Origin: Eonycteris spelaea
Taxonomy: Eukaryota; Chordata; Mammalia; Chiroptera; Pteropodidae
Assembly (NCBI GenBank): GCA_003508835.1
Contig: PUFA01000164.1
Coordinates: 3,385,001-3,449,000 of the forward strand
DNA: 64,000 nt
Reading direction: 5' to 3'
A program made the position numbers and the translations under genes. This document shows, in pieces, positions 62,059 through 64,000 of this stretch (positions are counted from its first letter, which is position 1; each line of letters starts with the position of its first letter). The notes under the pieces are model-generated. The model saw only the letters and a list, made by a program, of their open reading frames with translations, had not been told where the DNA came from and did not search any database.

Positions 62059-64000
62059 CTGCAAAGAGAGATGAGACGGGTATGGATGAGCAAATCTCAC
62101 TTCAGAGTGTGAAAATCAGAATCAGTGATAAAGAGTCTGGAGAATTTGCTTATAATGGAAGTTAAAAGAAAAAAAAAATCCTTGGCTTCTTATATAACTC
62201 TATTTCACATTATGTATAAATAAAATTATGCTAGTTTCTAATTAATGAGTTCAAATGAAAGAATCAAGGGAGGAATCGTTTACTAAATCCCCTGGGAAAG
62301 TAGTTGTTGCTAACATCACTGTTGTTTTAAGGTATTTAAATGTTTGAACAAGGAGAATTGAAATGATCTGAAAAGCAAATGAATTAATGTGATGACCAAT
62401 CTTAAAGTAAAATTGAGCTTCAATGATCAAATTTATTCAAGGCAGTTAGCAGATGAGGCAAATTATTTAATTCTTTTCATATCCAAATGATTCAAAGAAA
62501 ACAAATTATTTTGATTCACAGCTACATAATCAGTCATCCATTTAAACACATGCCAGTTACATTAAAAAATGAAAACACAAAGAACATGAAAGAAAATTAG
62601 ACTGATAAGAGAGGCAGCTGTAATTATTTCAAAACATTTGTTAGAAAAAAATCAGCATAATTATTACTTTTTCAAACACACGAAATATTTTAATATTCAT
62701 AATGACCATTTAAACAATTATTTCCATAGTTACATATTAACCAAGTCTAACAATATATACTTATACCATTTTTTCTTGCTAATATTTTTTTCTATACTAG
62801 TTAGAAAATATAAGCAACACGATTTTCCTTTCTCTGTGACATAACTAAGACTCAAATAGTTGCTGACATTATATGTCACTACCTATTCAGACTTTATGTT
62901 ACTCTAAGAAAACTATATTTGTTATTGGCATAGATATAGATTGAGATTGGAATCTAGAAGCATCTGAAAGAGAGGATGGTCTAGCTACCCATGAATGGCT
63001 ATCTTCCTCTCCTACTTCTTTTCATATAGTTTCTCCTCCTATTTCTATCTGGAAACAATTCTGTATATTCAGTTTCAAATCATTTATAATACTGGCATGC
63101 AGATGATATAACACAGTTTCCTTGGTCTTTATCTTTATTATGATCTTTCAGCTTCAGCACCTATTGTTCAGTGGAAAATCCTCTGTTTATTTCTTCACTA
63201 TGAGAGAACATGGACTGACCTACTTTATCTTTTCACATTACACTATGCTGCAAGCTATTGCTATTCTCTGTTGTGTCTACCATCAGATCAAATGCCAAAA
63301 CCTCTTCTAGTTGGAGTTTGGGAAGTTGGTATTACATCTTATAAAATCTGGCTGCCTCTTTGGCAGGAGATATTTTAGAAACCTAAAAATTACATAATCC
63401 AAAAGAAGACAAGAGTGAAAAGGAATAAAGTACAGATACAAATAGGTAACAAATAGCAGCAGATAGTTTAATTAAAGATACATAGCAACAATTATATTGA
63501 ACATGATTTTAAGAAACTAATTTAAAAAGCAGAAATAGATTAAATAACAGAATAAATTACATGATATCTAAAATAAATTCACTTTAAATATAGAAGCAGC
63601 TATAGGTTAAAAGTAGAGATGGAATAACAATGCACTATGGATTACTAATAATAAGAAACCTGGAGAGTCTATGGGACTGATAGACCAGGTTGTCTTCAGA
63701 ACAAGCACCATTATTAATTTGTCCTATTTTTTTCTTATTCAGTTATCAAAGCCTTCAAGTTAAACTCTGAAGTTGCATTCTTATAATTTCATTCATGCAC
63801 TAGATGGTGTATTTTCAGCATTAAAAACAAAATTAAAATGAGCTATTTCCAATTAATATGATTCTCTTAATTTTAAGTAAGTTATTATTTCAACACACTT
63901 TACTATTCATTAATCACTGTTTGTTATATAGAAATTCCAAATGCCATAGTACTGTTATAAATGACATAGGAAACTTTTTCTTTAAATATGAGAAGTTAAA
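62059..64000 (-). other. EYS: Intron upstream of EYS exon 17 (partial)
   Basis: AT-rich sequence reaching the window edge. I found no coding exon and no repeat I can name with confidence. Short open frames here have no recognisable domain. Confidence 0.75.

Larger units (their letters stand above)
1..64000 (-). other. EYS: EYS gene body, central EGF-repeat section (partial)
   Basis: The whole window lies inside the EYS transcription unit on the minus strand, upstream of the laminin-G half of the protein. The four exons sum to 520 nt. With split codons joined they encode four complete six-cysteine EGF modules plus the tail of one before and the head of one after. The last exon in the window is about 0.27% of the window length, while one intron is 40.8 kb, consistent with EYS being one of the largest human genes (about 2 Mb). 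No promoter, first exon or 3' end is present. EYS supports photoreceptor outer-segment and ciliary-pocket integrity and is mutated in human retinitis pigmentosa type 25. Whether the gene is intact outside this window cannot be judged. Confidence 0.9.

Noticed and set aside
1..64000. CRISPR arrays, tRNA or rRNA genes, bacterial operon signals
   Set aside because: The repeats are microsatellites and transposons, no cloverleaf-like RNA gene was seen, and the window is clearly vertebrate intronic DNA.

Overview
This is a 64 kb stretch of mammalian (placental, non-rodent) nuclear DNA, AT-rich and mostly intronic. It lies wholly inside one gene on the minus strand. That gene is recognised from four short coding exons whose joined translation is a chain of EGF-like domains matching EYS (eyes shut homolog, the photoreceptor extracellular-matrix protein mutated in recessive retinitis pigmentosa). 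The exons run in transcription order from high to low coordinates: 61962-62058 (97 nt), 61676-61780 (105 nt), 49292-49437 (146 nt) and 8332-8503 (172 nt). From remembered human cDNA numbering they correspond to exons 17, 18, 19 and 20. All four have GT-AG boundaries, their phases chain without a break (1-2, 2-2, 2-1, 1-2), there is no stop codon, and every cysteine of four complete EGF modules is present.

Layout: 1-8331 is part of the intron after exon 20. 8504-49291 is a 40.8 kb intron. 49438-61675 is a 12.2 kb intron. 61781-61961 is a very short 181 bp intron. 62059-64000 is the start of the next upstream intron. No other protein gene, tRNA, rRNA or CRISPR was found. The many small open frames in the introns are chance frames or decayed transposon coding sequence.

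The introns hold old mammalian repeats: L1 fragments of several ages, L2 fragments (including reverse-transcriptase remnants), MIRs, two MER5-like hAT elements, an internally deleted Tigger1-like DNA transposon, an MLT1-like LTR, an ERVL-type internal remnant with a protease-like motif, and several long microsatellites. I saw no Alu, B1/B2, ruminant, pig, carnivore or horse SINE. Some L1 3' tails resemble those of bats and other laurasiatherians, so a laurasiatherian with few young SINEs is a reasonable guess, but the species is not fixed by what I can see.

Points most worth a second look: (1) a 398 bp LTR-like block at 49648-50045, in the same orientation as EYS and ending about 210 bp upstream of exon 19, with a TATA box and a poly(A) signal; (2) a 124 bp inverted repeat with about 94% matching arms at 32866-33618, too similar to be two independent old repeats; (3) a GC- and CpG-richer block of about 800 bp at 20445-21240 that interrupts an old L1; (4) the intact EYS frame itself, in a gene lost in mouse and rat. 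I found no convincing new biological system.
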